Shown piece after piece: positions 42,709-53,402 of a stretch of 64,000 nt of DNA. A program made the position numbers and the translations under genes. The notes beneath the pieces were generated by a model. The model did not search any database and had not been told where the DNA came from. It saw only the letters and a list, made by a program, of their open reading frames with translations. The DNA lies in NCBI GenBank assembly GCA_905221605.1, contig CAJNDS010000014.1:637920-701919 (forward strand), given 5' to 3'. Numbering within the stretch: the first letter of the stretch is position 1; each line of letters opens with the position of its first letter. Source of the stretch: Symbiodinium natans. Taxonomy: Eukaryota; Sar; Dinophyceae; Suessiales; Symbiodiniaceae.

Positions 42709-43689
42709 CCCAGAGCAGGACGACAGGTACAAATAAGGTTGCGCACGAAACCAATGGCTACTTGAACGTGGTCCACTGTGCAGCGCAACAAGACGTTGTC
42801 AATAGCACAGCCGTGGGAATGTGGGGCTGGAGATTGGGAGGCTGGATCTGCTTCAGGCCCTGTTAGATCCTACCGCATAAACGCTCAAGTATCGCGACGC
42901 CTCCACCAAAGTGCGATCCTCTGGATGACACGCTTTTGCACTTCCATCTAAACAGTCCTACACCCAGGCCACAAACAACCCTTCCCCCAGGTTTATCACT
43001 GCATATGAGGCCCAGCTCCTGGCTTGGTGCTCCGCTAATCCTCACACCTTTGCTATGTGCAAGCAGCAACTGCAGCCAACTCTGCTCACGCTGGAAGATT
43101 TCATCTCCGTCAGTTGTTGCAAGTGTTTATTCCGCTGCCTGAAGCTTTTGCAAATGCTGCAACATCTACAGCAACAGTGAATTCGAGTCGCATGCAGGAC
43201 ATGGAGCAGTGACAAATAGTCACTGAGTGCAGCAACCTATCTGGCAGAGGATGCTAAGTTGGCGCGAGCAGTCCATTTCCAGACGGGTTGAACCAATGCT
43301 ATGCCTTGGTCTAGCAGACTCTGTCTGGGGAGGTCAAGCATGAGGAGGTAGGTGGCTATACAACTGCTCTAGGTGTGAAGAGCTGTCTGGAGGATCTTCA
43401 GCTAATGCAAAGTGCACCGTCTTCCTTCTCTCCCCGTCGACTCAGTATCGCGCCATTTCGCACCCTCGTATTGTCGGCATTTCTCATCCAAAATCGCTCC
43501 CTCCCCGTTGCCCTCCCACCCCTGTCAACTGCTTTTTTCCCAGTTACCTCTTCCGCGATGTGGTCCGGCATCGCTCGGGTAATTTACAGCGCGAAACGAT
43601 ATCGCAACCTCAGACAGGCTTTCGGGAAGATGCTTCCTCTACTGTCATACCACCTAATTAACATCAAGTGCCTTGTGCTGGAAGAGCGA
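42709..43689. other. No recognisable gene
   Basis: Unique sequence; several short frames without motifs. Confidence 0.4.
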
Positions 43690-43864
43690 GATGGCTGCTT
43701 GCCAAGGCGAACTCCTTCTTGACCACTGGTCGAAGAAAGACGATCACCGTTTCGAGTCTAGGCTCAAACGCATTCTCAGTCAACACAACATCATTGAGCA
43801 AGGAAAGGAGCTGAAGATGAAAATGACTACATCACCGTGCCCGATTTGTCATCGGAATCCCTGA
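43690..43864 (+). CDS. Candidate coding fragment, unrecognised
   Basis: An ATG at 43690 opens MAACQGELLLDHWSKKDDHR then FESRLKRILSQHNIIEQGKE, running into the dispersed repeat at 43848. Charged and helical in appearance. The frame is cut by the repeat, so the gene may be interrupted by it. Confidence 0.3.
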
Positions 43865-44210
43865 GAGACTTGAGCTGCTCGAGTGTGCTGTGCCAATGTC
43901 ACGATGTGGCTTGACCACTGAGGGCGTTGCTCAGCGCTCCCGTAAACGGCAGCATCTAAAACGTATCCAGACTGTCTCACACTTCCAGCGGGTTGCATGG
44001 CGCCACTGGACCTACGCTTTTCCAGTTTCTTCTAGTCCCAGCATGGCATGGAGCTTGCTGGCCGGCCGCGTGCCTGCCGTGGAACACTTTACTTTGACAG
44101 CAGCGGCCGGCCGTTACGAGCCTGTATAGTTGCGCATCTGGAGCGCTAGACATATCCAGATTGTCTTGCAATTCCAGCGGGTTGCGCTGCGCCACTGGAC
44201 CTCCGTTTCT
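43848..44210 (+). repeat. Dispersed 290-bp repeat, copy 2, with a partial tandem copy
   Basis: 43848-44145 matches 37823-38114. It is followed (44148-44210) by a diverged partial copy: ATCCAGATTGTCTTGCAATT / CCAGCGGGTTGCGCTGCGCC, parallel to the internal ATCCAGACTGTCTCACACTT / CCAGCGGGTTGCATGGCGCC. Confidence 0.8.
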
Positions 44211-44888
44211 CGCTTCGGCAAAGAAGCCCTGCCCGTGCCCACAGTTGTGTCAATGCTCCAAGTGACATGACAGCAGCGGGTCACCTGGCAAATGCCGGTG
44301 CTGGGGCTTAGGTTTTTTTTGGGCTGGGTTGTGTTTCAGTGTTTGCCCTGTTACAGGGTTTGGGGTTGTTGAGGGTTAGGGCTATTGCAGGGTTGAGGAC
44401 CTTTCCAGGTTTTGCTCGGTGCCATGGTAGTGATGTTTCCCCGACACGACCAAGATGCGCTGCGAGTCATCGTAGAGACAGCGGGTCCGCTTGCTCCAGC
44501 CACTTGGGAAGAAATGTGTTGCCGACCTGGCTCAAACCTTAAAGTGTCACAACATCAAGAGTTCTCATATCGAGCTTTTGGCATCATCTCAGCTCCAATG
44601 CATTCACATGTATGCACTGCATTGCTAACTTGCAACGAGTGTCAGATTTGCTATCCAGGTTAGCAGCATCTAGGTGCATGTCAGATATGTTCTTACATCC
44701 TCCTGAAGATTTCGAGAGGGAGTCTGATCACATCAGATTCCGAGTTTCACGTCGAATACCGGTATTTCCCCTGCCGCAAGCGCAGTGAAGATAGTGTGGC
44801 ACTCGGTCTTGGGGCTCGGTGGCTTCTTAAGCCTTCAGGCTTTGCCCTGCTTCTGACGGTTTTCTTGGCATTCACGTGTTTTTCACAG

Positions 44889-45184
44889 CCCTAAACCCTA
44901 GACCCTAAACCCTTAACCCTTAACCCTAAACCCTAATTTAAAGCCCTAAACTCTAAACCCTAAACCCTAAACCCTAAACCCTAAACCCTAAGTTTAAAGC
45001 CCTAATGCATGAACCTGGATCAGTGGAGAAGCGTTGAGCGTCCGCCCTTTTTGGTTGGACTCCGTAGCCACTCTCAAAGCCTTTGGGTTTCGGGTTGAGG
45101 GTTGAGGGTTTAGGGTTTCGGGTTTAGGGTTCATGGTTTCGGGTTTAGGGTTTAGGGCTTCAGGGCCGGGCTTAGGGTTTAGGG
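44889..45184. repeat. Telomere-like tracts facing each other
   Basis: CCCTAAA tracts at 44889-45002, about 75 bp of unique sequence, then TTTAGGG tracts at 45083-45184. The orientation flips across the spacer. Confidence 0.9.
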
Positions 45185-45431
45185 TCAATGCTGGCTAGGC
45201 AAAAGAACAATAAAGCACACCATCTCGGACAGCCCATACATGGACCTACTGCACGCTCTTGACCAAGCATCGCTTCAGATAGAAGAGCCTGAAAGCTCAA
45301 CGGGACGGTACGAAGAAAGAGCAGCCGAATGTAAGGACTCACGTACGTCTACCCAGCATGCTGTCAGATGGCTTCTTTGCATGGGTTATACAAGTACTGT
45401 TCTGGGCGGCGATTGTGCACTTTCTCGATAG

Positions 45432-46110
45432 GCTAAACCCTAAGCCCTAAACCCTAAGCACAAAGCCCGGAGCCCTAAACCCTAAACCCTAACCCCTAAC
45501 CCCTAAACCCTAATCCCTAAACCCTAAGCCCTAAGCCCTAAACCCTAAACCCTAAACCCCAAACCCTAAAATCCTAAACCAAACCTTTGGTTCGGGTCCA
45601 AGGCAAGTCGTTGCCTGCATCATGGCGCAAGCTGTTGGGCGCCCAGTTGGGGTTTTAGGGTTTTGGGGTTTTGGGGTTTTGGGGTTTTAGGGCTTTGGGG
45701 TTTTAGGTTCAGGGTTTGAGGGCTTTAGGGTTTTAGGGTTTTAGTGTTTTGGTGTTTTGGTGTTTTGGGGTTTTAGGGTTTGGGGTTTGGGGTTTAGGGC
45801 TTGAGAGCCTTAGGGTTTTGGGGTTTTTAGGGGTTTTCAGGGTTTGGGGTTTTGGGTTTAGGGTTGAGGGTTTTCGGGCTTTAGGGTTTTAGGGTTTAGG
45901 GTTTAGGGCTTTAGGGCTTAGGGGTTATGGCTTAGGGCTTCAGGGCTTTAGGGTTTAGGGGTTTAGGCTTTTAGGGCTTTAGGGCTTTAGGGCTTTAGAG
46001 CTTTAGAGCTTTAGGGTTTCAGGGTTTCAGGGTTTCAGGGTTTCAGGGTTTCAGGGTTTCAGGGTTTCAGGGTTTCAGGGTTCCAGGGTTTCAGGGTTAA
46101 GGGTCTTTAA
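45432..46110. repeat. Degenerate telomere-like block with several unit types
   Basis: CCCTAAA units (45432-45583), about 65 bp of unique sequence, then plus-orientation variants: TTTTGGGG (45655-45690), TTTTAGGG, CTTTAGGG (about 45955-46010) and TTTCAGGG in about a dozen tandem copies (46012-46105). Confidence 0.9.
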
Positions 46111-46518
46111 AGGGTTTTAGGACTTTCAGAAGGTCTTTGGGTTTTTTTTCAGGGCCTTCAGGTCTTTAAGGCCTTTACCGGCTTTACGGGTTCTGGGCGT
46201 TCGGCTGTCGGTGCAGGTTTTTTTTCCCTCAGCGGGGGTCCCTAACCCCAAGCCTTTGAGGTCAGTCCCTGACACTGAACAACAACCCTGAACCTGGAAC
46301 GGCTCCATGCCAAACCCTCAACGTCCACCCAGCCCTAAACCTTAAACCCCTAAACCTGAAACCCCTGAACCCAAAGGCCAAACCCCCAAATCCTCTAACC
46401 CAACCTCAAGCCCACAACCCTCGAGCCTGACTAGTAGTCAGTGAAGGAGTGGGGTATCACGTAGCCATGGCTACCATCCATCGCAGGGCCTTCATTCCAG
46501 CCGCAAGCCCCGAAGCTC

Positions 46519-47010
46519 GAAACCCGAACCCTAAGCCCTAAACCCTAAACCCTAAACCCTAAACCCTAAACCCTAAACCCTAAACCCTAAACCCTAAACC
46601 CTAAACCCTAAACCCTAAACCCTAAACCCTAAACCCTAAACCCTAAACCCCTAAACCCTAAACCCTAAACCCTAAACCCTAAACCCCTAAACCCTAAACC
46701 CTAAACCCCAAGCCTCAATCCCTAAACCCTTAACCCCAAACCCCAAACCCTGCATCTCGAGGTGAGATTGCTGATGGGCATTTTCACTTCTCGCGGGGAT
46801 GCGCGTGCAATCGGCAACTCAGAGGCCGGCCCCGGACCTGATAGGGGCTTTTTCAGCTTCAGCGGGTTTAGGGTTTAGGGTTTAGGGTTTAGGGTTTAGG
46901 TTTTAGGGTTTAAGGTTTAGGGTTTAGGGTTTAGGGGTTTAGGGTTGGGTTGGCGGTGTAGAGTTTGGGGTTGAGGGTTTAGGGTTAGGGTTTAGGGTTT
47001 AGGGGCAGTG
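46519..47010. repeat. Telomere-like tracts facing each other
   Basis: About 30 CCCTAAA units with occasional CCCCTAAA (46519-46750), about 115 bp of unique sequence, then TTTAGGG units (46865-47010). Confidence 0.95.
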
Positions 47011-47289
47011 CTTCATCGTAGCAAGTCTGAATTGCCCTAAACCAGTTTCGGGTTTAGGGCTCAGGGTTCAGGGTTTAGGGGCCTTTGATGGTTTTTAGGG
47101 GCTTCGCTCGCTGCGGATTTTAGGGTTTAGGGTTTAGGGAGCTTAAGGGTTAGGGTTTTTTGGTGCTGTCTTTGCTGTTGGCGATGCTTTCCTGGGCTGT
47201 CACGCAAGCCCGATGCCCTGCACTGTGGAAACCGAAGCCCAAGATCCCTTATGCCGCTTTAGAACCCTATAATCCCTAAACTGGAAGTT

Positions 47290-47391
47290 CATGGGTCCCT
47301 ATAACCCCAAGTATAACTGCACTCATAAGCCCCCTAAGTCCCCTGAGTAGGTGATAAGTAGACTTTTAAGTAGGGTTACAAGTATCCATGG
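47290..47391. repeat. Foldback (MITE-like) element
   Basis: CATGGGTCCCTATAACCCC at the left is an imperfect inverse of GGGTTACAAGTATCCATG at the right. Middle: CCCCCTAAGTCCCCTGAG. Related to 34327-34424. Confidence 0.65.
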
Positions 47392-47540
47392 ACCTCCAAG
47401 TAAGACACAGGGGTTTAGGGTTTAGGGTTTAGGAATTGAGGGCCTCGCCCGCTCACATCCTCGCAGGAGGCTGGCGAGAACGTGGAGGATCTGCCTGACT
47501 GCCCCTGGGCCTGCGCTTTGGGGTTCAGGGTTTGGTTTAG

Positions 47541-47877
47541 TTAGGGTTTAGGGTCTTTAGGGCTCAGTCGGATTAGCTTAAGGAGCCCCAGAAAGAAAGC
47601 CGTGTATATACAATTAGCGTTTCGGGATGATGATCTATTGCTTGGCTTCCTGAAAGCAAAAAAACAGCAAATCCTACAGTTTAGGGGGCAGGGCTTTGGA
47701 ACCTGTTTTCTCGAGCACAAGGGGGTTGTAGGGTTTAGCTCCATCACCTTCCGAGAACTTCCAAAACCTTGAAATGCAGTCCAAGGGCCGCCGTAAAGTT
47801 GTAAGAACGCCAAAGCCTTCGTAAGCAGCCCCCAAACCCCATCCGCCCAAGCCCCTAAGCCCCTCAACCCCCAAGAC
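47541..47877. other. Unique spacer inside the telomere-like region
   Basis: About 340 bp without repeats. A minus frame of about 108 codons is open but has no motif. Confidence 0.4.
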
Positions 47878-48110
47878 CCCCAAGCCCCTAACCTCTAAAC
47901 AAGTAAACTAAACCCCTAACCCCCCAAACCCCCAAACCCCTAAACCCCTAAACCCCTAAACCCCTAACCCCTAAACCTCTAAACCCCTACACCCCTAAAC
48001 CCCTAAACCCCTGAAAACCCCTGAAAACCCCTGAACCCCTGAACCCCTAAACCCCTAAACCCCCAAACCCCTAAACCCCTAAACCCTACACCCTACACCC
48101 CAAATCCAAA
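47878..48110 (-). repeat. CCCCTAAA octamer array
   Basis: About 25 units, mostly the octamer CCCCTAAA and not the heptamer, with CCCCTGAA variants at 48010-48040. Confidence 0.9.
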
Positions 48111-48212
48111 ATCCTGAAGCCTTGTGGTCCCCCCTTGTCAGGCAAGGACAAGACTGGCATCCCCCATGGCCCCGAAGTGGAGCTTGCCAACGAGCCGGAA
48201 AAAGGCCAGACC

Positions 48213-48385
48213 GGTTTAGGGTTTCGGGTTTCGGGTTTAGGGTTTCGGGTTTAGGGTTTAGGGTTTGGGTTTAGGATTTAGGGTTTAGGGTTTCGGGGGG
48301 GGGGGGGGGGGGGGGATGGGGGCAGAGGTTGGCGTTTAGGGTTTGGTTTTATGGGGTTTGGTGTTTAGGGCTTTACGGCTTTAGG
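48213..48385 (+). repeat. TTTAGGG / TTTCGGG tract and G run
   Basis: TTTAGGG alternates with TTTCGGG, then a run of about 20 G (48296-48315), then GGTTT variants. It ends about 180 bp before the substrate-binding-protein gene. Confidence 0.9.
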
Positions 48386-48626
48386 GCTTTGGGCAGTTCC
48401 CCAAGGTAGGCTCCTGTTGCGGAACAAGAGTGCTTTAGATGCCCGGACACCCCCGAAGTATGGATTAAATTTCGGTCAATCGGCACTAACCCTGCTTTAA
48501 GACAATCGGGGGCCCCTCCCTGATGAGCTCGCAGCAGAGGGGCTCTGCTGTTCTTCCACGACCATGCTGGGCTCAAGAAGTTTGCCGTCATTGTCGCTCC
48601 TGCGCTCGTGTTTGCCGACCCTGAGG

Positions 48627-49883
48627 ATGACTCGCGTGTTTCGCGCCGCGCTCATGCTGGGAGCAGTGGCCGCCACGAACGCCACACATCCGGTGACGAT
48701 CACGAACTGCGGCGTGCAAAACACCATAGCCACTGCGCCATCTCGCATCGTCACCTTGAATCAGGGAGCAACAGAGCTCTTGCTTGGAATGGGACTTGCA
48801 AGCAGCATGGTGGGCACCGCCTACCTTGATGATTCTATTTGGCCACGGTATGCAGCCGCGTACTCCCAGATCCCAGTCCTGTCTTCTGGCTACCCCAACG
48901 AGACCCACCTCATGTCTTATAACCCAGACTTCCTCGTGGCTTCATACAACTCGGCATTCCGCGCCCAATACACCAGGTCGAATGGGCGGGTGTCGGGCAT
49001 CTTCACTGATGCGACTGTCGGGCCATGTGCCGGGTTCGGCTCTGACTGGGGTCAGGACTGGACTACCTGCCGCCCCCAGTTGCACGCAGCTGGCATTGGC
49101 ACTTACGTCTTCGAGGACAGCTGTGAAGACAGCTCCCTGCGCCCGGCCACGGTCACGGAAGACACCGTCTACCAGGAGATGCGGGCGCTGGGATCCGTGT
49201 TCGGCGTCGACGTCGAGCCCATGATCACTGACATGAAGGCAGACTTTGATCAAGCTGCGGCCCTGGTGTCTTCGGGGATGCACGGGTCGCCATTGAAGAG
49301 CGTGTGGCTGGACTGCATCGACTGCTGCGACACGGAGCCCGGTGAGGAGGAGCAGGTTTTCGTGGGCGGCGGCACTGGAGCGCCCAACCTGCTTATGCAG
49401 GAGGGCGGCCTCAGCAACGTGTTTGCCGACCGCCCCGGCAACTGGGCCTGCGTCAACGTGAGTGACATCATCGCCGCGGCGCCGGATGTCATCGTCGTGG
49501 TGGACGCTTCATGGGACAGCGCCATCGACAAGATCAAGTGGATGTACAACGACGCGGAGTTCTGCAAGCTCGAGGTCCTCAGGGCAGCTCGCTTCGTGTC
49601 CATTCCCTTCAGCGCCAGCACCTTGGGCCCTCGCAACGGTCCAGCAGCCCTCGACCTGGCCATGGCAGCCCTGCACGTCCGCACCGGCTCACAGACGGCC
49701 ACGCAGGAGTCTGGGGTGGGGTCCTTCAGCCCTTTCTTCCTCCAAGCTCAGACCTCCTGTCAGCTCTGCCCATTGAGCGTGGCCCACGTGATCTACGACG
49801 ACAACTCCGGCACCACCTACGACCCTCTGTGCACGACCACGACGACAACGACCACCACCACGACCACCATGGCCAACAACGAG
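48627..49883 (+). CDS. Periplasmic-binding-protein-like receptor, exon 1
   Basis: Encodes a bacterial-type substrate-binding domain of the iron-siderophore/cobalamin class (Peripla_BP_2, FepB/BtuF-like). From the ATG at 48627 a signal peptide (MTRVFRAALMLGAVAATNA) precedes TITNCG (24-29), PSRIVTLNQGATELLLGMGL (38-57), MVGTAYLDD and then YNPDFLVASYNSAF, a run characteristic of this family's first lobe. VWLDCIDCCD and VFVGGGTGAPNLLMQEGG begin the second lobe, and IIAAAPDVIVVVDASWD matches the paired PDxI motif. The domain is close to the usual length of about 300-330 residues. It ends in a run of 12 Thr (403-414), then MANNE. An upstream in-frame ATG at 48564 would give a 21-residue N-terminal extension; I prefer 48627 because it yields a standard signal peptide. 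The frame remains open to 49937, but GAG|GCACGAG at 49883 is a GC donor in phase 0 with exon 2. Probably of bacterial origin. The ligand is inferred only at class level. Confidence 0.75.
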
Positions 49884-50058
49884 GCACGAGTTGGATACCA
49901 ATACTATTTTTTTGGCTCAGGCTCCCTTATAAAGTAGCCAACCCCGAAAGAAAGAGTACCCTTATCATAATATGGTTATTGGGCTACAAAGAATACCTGC
50001 AAACCCGCTTTGGGGGGGGGCTGGGAGGAGGTTTGTAGGGACACCCCGTGCCTTGCAG
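49884..50058 (+). other. Probable GC-AG intron (175 bp)
   Basis: Begins GCACGAG after GAG and ends CCGTGCCTTGCAG before G. Both flanking codons are in phase 0. It contains TTTTTTTGGCTCAGG and a G run. Without the splice, the frame ends at 49937 after an unremarkable tail. Confidence 0.55.
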
Positions 50059-50130
50059 GTTTCTCAGGCCGGCATGGCCTGGCTTTCGAGTTTTGTTGCC
50101 GCCCTTGGCGCAATGACCTTGCTTGCATGA
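50059..50130 (+). CDS. Periplasmic-binding-protein-like receptor, exon 2 (C-terminal anchor)
   Basis: It reads VSQAGMAWLSSFVAALGAMT then LLA, with TGA at 50128-50130. It is hydrophobic and short, and placed directly after the Thr-rich stalk it would act as a C-terminal membrane anchor or GPI-attachment signal. The joined product would be about 442 residues. This gives signal peptide, binding domain, stalk and anchor: the layout of a cell-surface receptor and not of a free periplasmic protein. Confidence 0.55.
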   Translation, partial: VSQAGMAWLSSFVAALGAMTLLA

Positions 50131-51050
50131 GGCGGCAAGAGCTGGGGCAGAGTAGGATGGCCAGAATCAAGCTGCTTCATGAGACTCGAAGACACTACAA
50201 GGTCATGGAATGGCAGTTCTCTGAGGTGTACGTGTCATTACCTGGTGAAGTGTTGACTCTGGCTCGTGTCATGACATGTCATGACAAGAAAGAGTGCGGG
50301 CTCCGCACGTGAGGGGTTGAGGTATCCTTTGCGCATGTGTACAATTTTGCGCAGAACTTATTGCACAGACTGCCTAAGTTTTGCTGACAGGCTGCTCACT
50401 GTGCAACTATTGCACGCCAAAGGGCTTGTGGACTGCCGTGACACTGACGTCCTCTCCTGGCATTGGTCGCTGAAAAGGCTTCACAGGCTTTTCAAGTTTG
50501 CAAGTTCAGACTTTTCGGGTACTGAACCTCTAAACCCCAAACCCTCAACCCGAAGCCCCAAACCCTGCATCCTAAACCCTGAACCCGGAACCTGACAGGC
50601 CTTTGAAAAAGACTTAAGGGGACTGAATCGCCAAACCTCCTAAATCCGAACCGCTAGACATTCGTAGGCACAGAACGACGATTGGCTTGACAACTGCCTT
50701 TAAGGTTTTGCTGAGGCCCTAAGCCCTATATGATCCTAGTTGTGGCTTGGCTTTCCAGTTTGCAAGTCTGATTCTGTGCCAACCCTAGACCCTACACCCT
50801 ACTACGTTTCGCAGCTCGGTCTTACGGTTTTCGCTGTGTCTGGTGGCTCCCACTCGCGATGCTCTGAATCCGCAGCCTGGATTGGGGTTTAGTGTTTAGG
50901 GTTTAGGGTCGGCTTTGCCTTTTTCAACCTTTCTTCAAGCGACAGGCAAATACCCTAAGCCATGAGCTCCCAATGTCCACTCGTCTCAGGTGCTCGCGGT
51001 GGGGAAGCAAACAAGGCCACCACCAGGGGACCATGATTTGCTGGGACTTG
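50131..51050. other. No recognisable gene; scattered telomere-like words
   Basis: Unique sequence with degenerate CCCTAAA words at about 50524-50590 and TTTAGGG at 50884-50910. Nothing coding is supported. Confidence 0.5.
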
Positions 51051-51052
51051 GG

Positions 51053-51190
51053 ACCCTAAACCCTAAACCCTAAACCCTAAACCCTAAACCCTACACCCTA
51101 AACCCTGAACCCTGAATCCTAAACCCTGAACCCTAAGCCCTAAGCCCTAAGCCCTAAGCCCTAAGCCCCAAGCCCCAAGCCCTAAACCCT
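51053..51190 (-). repeat. Telomere-like tract (CCCTAAA, CCCTAAG)
   Basis: About 19 units; the second half shifts to CCCTAAG. Confidence 0.95.
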
Positions 51191-51295
51191 GGGTACTTGT
51201 AACAACCTTGCTTCTGAGAGGCTCGCGCCTGCACTTGAAGCCGACTTCGGACCCGACATCTCCAGAGTCCCTGAAGCCCGAAGCCTGGGGCTCCC

Positions 51296-52240
51296 ATAGG
51301 GTTTGGGGTTCAGGGTTTAGGGTTTAGGGCTTAGGGCTTGAGGGCTTCCCCAGAGAAGTTGAAAACCCTGACGCCCCGAGACCCCTTAAACCCACAGTCC
51401 CCTAAATCCTACACCCCTAAGTTATAAACCCTAAAAACCTAAACCCTTAACCCTGCACTCAAAGCCTGCCTCGCGGCAGGAAGCAGACAGCAACGCCGGT
51501 AGTTCGATTTCCGAGGACACGGGTGAATAACTGCGGAGCCCCACAACAACCCAAATGGGGTTTATCGTTTAAGATTTTAGGGGTTCAGAATTTAGGGCTT
51601 GTTCGGGCCAAACTCTGGTTTCAGGAGAGAATTGATGGACTCCCAGGGAGTTCAATTCAAAAGTAGTTTGTCTCAAACCCTAAACCCTAAACCCCAGACC
51701 CCAGACCCTAAACCCTAGACCCGAAACCGTAAACCCTGAACCCTAAACCCTAAATATCCCTAAATCCTCACGTTGCGCTGAACTTTTGCAGGGGCCAGTG
51801 GAGCTTTGGCCTCCCCCTTGGGGTTTAGGGTTCAGGGTTTAGGGTATTATAGGGTTTAGGGTTTAGGGTATAGGGTTTAGGGTTTAGGGCATATCTTTCC
51901 TTTCTATCTGTATGGTCGGTTCTGAAAGCTGATGGTCTCTTTTGGGTAGTTGCCCTGAATAGCACAGGCCGCCTTCTTCATGAGGACTCCAAAGACCCAA
52001 AAAAGGACGCTTATTAGAGAACTCACCATATACATATATCTGTATATATATATATATGCACATACATGTACACTACATATTGGAGCCTTTGTTTCTTCTA
52101 TATCTGAAGAGGAATACCTTTAGCATCTCTCCTCTTCCTAGAAGGTTTCCCTTTCAGATATGGAGGATAAGTCAAATTCCATGGCCGGGAGGGGGGGCAA
52201 TTTGGCATGAGGGGTTTAGGGTGTAGGCGCCTGGCACCCT
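51296..52240. other. Mixed telomere-like words and unique spacers
   Basis: TTTAGGG (51297-51345), CCCTAAA (51674-51770), TTTAGGG (51821-51892), a small TATATA microsatellite (52026-52080), and unique sequence between. No gene is seen. Confidence 0.6.
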
Positions 52241-52556
52241 GTCCCTTTCCATACCTAAAGATAAGCCCGATAATATCCCTTGTATATTTTCATGACAACT
52301 CCCATTTGCCGTGAGGACAAGGTCAAGGACGTGTGCAACAAGGCTCGAGACTTTCTGTGCGGGGATGGTCGGGAGGGCGTCCATGACCCCAAACTCCACA
52401 GAAGCCTTAGGAGTACAAACCGCTCCTCTCACTCCTCCACCCTGCTGTCTTCTTGGAGATTGTTGGAGTTTTTTCGCGTGCGTTTCCGGGGAGGGTTTGG
52501 GAGGGCTACAACGGTTAGCCCAGGTAGGCACAGCCTTCAGTCGGTGTCGTCTGCAG

Positions 52557-52718
52557 GAGAACTCCCAAGAGAAGAATGAGAAAAATGAGAAGAACGAGAA
52601 GAAGGATAAGAAGGACAAGAAAGACAAGAAGGACGCGTGGCATTTGGTGACGGCCCCAGCGGAATCGGGATCGAGTGTTGCTGACCCCATAAGCCAACAC
52701 CGACATGACCCTCCATGA
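52557..52718 (+). CDS. Candidate terminal exon with Lys/Glu/Asp-rich repeat
   Basis: GTCGTCTGCAG|G opens a phase-0 frame ENSQEKNEKNEKNEKKDKKD, continuing with KKD repeats, then AWHLVTAPAESGSSVADPIS and a stop at 52716-52718. Probably a charged tail; the simple repeat (AAGGAC/GAGAAG) weakens the call. No family. Confidence 0.3.
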   Translation, partial: ENSQEKNEKNEKNEKKDKKDKKDKKDAWHLVTAPAESGSSVADPISQHRHDPP

Positions 52719-52935
52719 AATCCGGCACTGCTGCAACATCGTCTCTACTTGCAACCCTTAACCCGAAGCCCTAAACCCTAAACCCTCAACCCCCTAAACC
52801 CGGGTTCTGCAGGGTTCGGCCTCCGCGGACTCAATTTTGGTCCGATTACTGCGGCCGCCACAGCCGGCACAACAGTTCACGTGTAGAGAGCTTCTTGCAC
52901 CCTAAAGCTCTGAACCCTAAACCCCCAAACCTTGA

Positions 52936-53033
52936 GATGTTTCCCCCCCCCTTATACTAACGGTCCATAGTAGGGACTATAGTGCCCCCTACAATGGTCC
53001 CGATTATGGACTTCTAGTCTGAGGGGGAACATC
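52936..53033. repeat. Foldback (MITE-like) element
   Basis: GATGTTTCCCCC...ACTAACGGTCCATAGT at the left is an imperfect inverse of ATTATGGACTTCTAGTCTGAG then GGGGAACATC at the right. Confidence 0.75.
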
Positions 53034-53047
53034 CCAACCTAAGCCCT

Positions 53048-53402
53048 ACTGAGCCCTAAACCCTAAACCCTAAACCCTAAACCCTAAGCCCTAAACGCTG
53101 AAAGCCAAACCGGACCAGGCAGCGTCAACCTGTGCCTTGCTGTAGACAGCGAGCTAGAGACAACAGGTTTAGGGTTTAGGGTTTAAAGGGTTTAGGGTTT
53201 AGGGTTTAGGGATTCGGGTTTCGGGTTTCGGGTTTAGGGTTTAGGGTGGGGCTGGGACGAGGTTTTGGGCCCTCGCGCAGGCAAAATCTGCCCGTGGGTG
53301 GTCGCCACAGGAGTGCACTGTTCTGGCAGATGTCCGGCTTAAGCCCCTGCAGCCTAAAGAATCCTAAACCCTAAACCCTAAACCCTAAACCCTAAACCCT
53401 AG
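53048..53402. repeat. Telomere-like tracts in alternating orientation
   Basis: CCCTAAA (53048-53100), unique, TTTAGGG and TTTCGGG (53166-53250), unique, CCCTAAA (53360-53402). Confidence 0.9.

Noticed and set aside
49905-49921. TATTTTTTTGGCTCAGG as a relic spliced leader
   Set aside because: Only the core TTGGCTCA matches, and it falls inside the probable intron of the binding-protein gene.
52172-52690. Minus frame with FLSFLSFLSFFSFFSFFS repeats as a membrane protein
   Set aside because: It is the antisense of the AAG/GAG-rich repeat; the plus strand has a better-supported exon with an AG|G acceptor.
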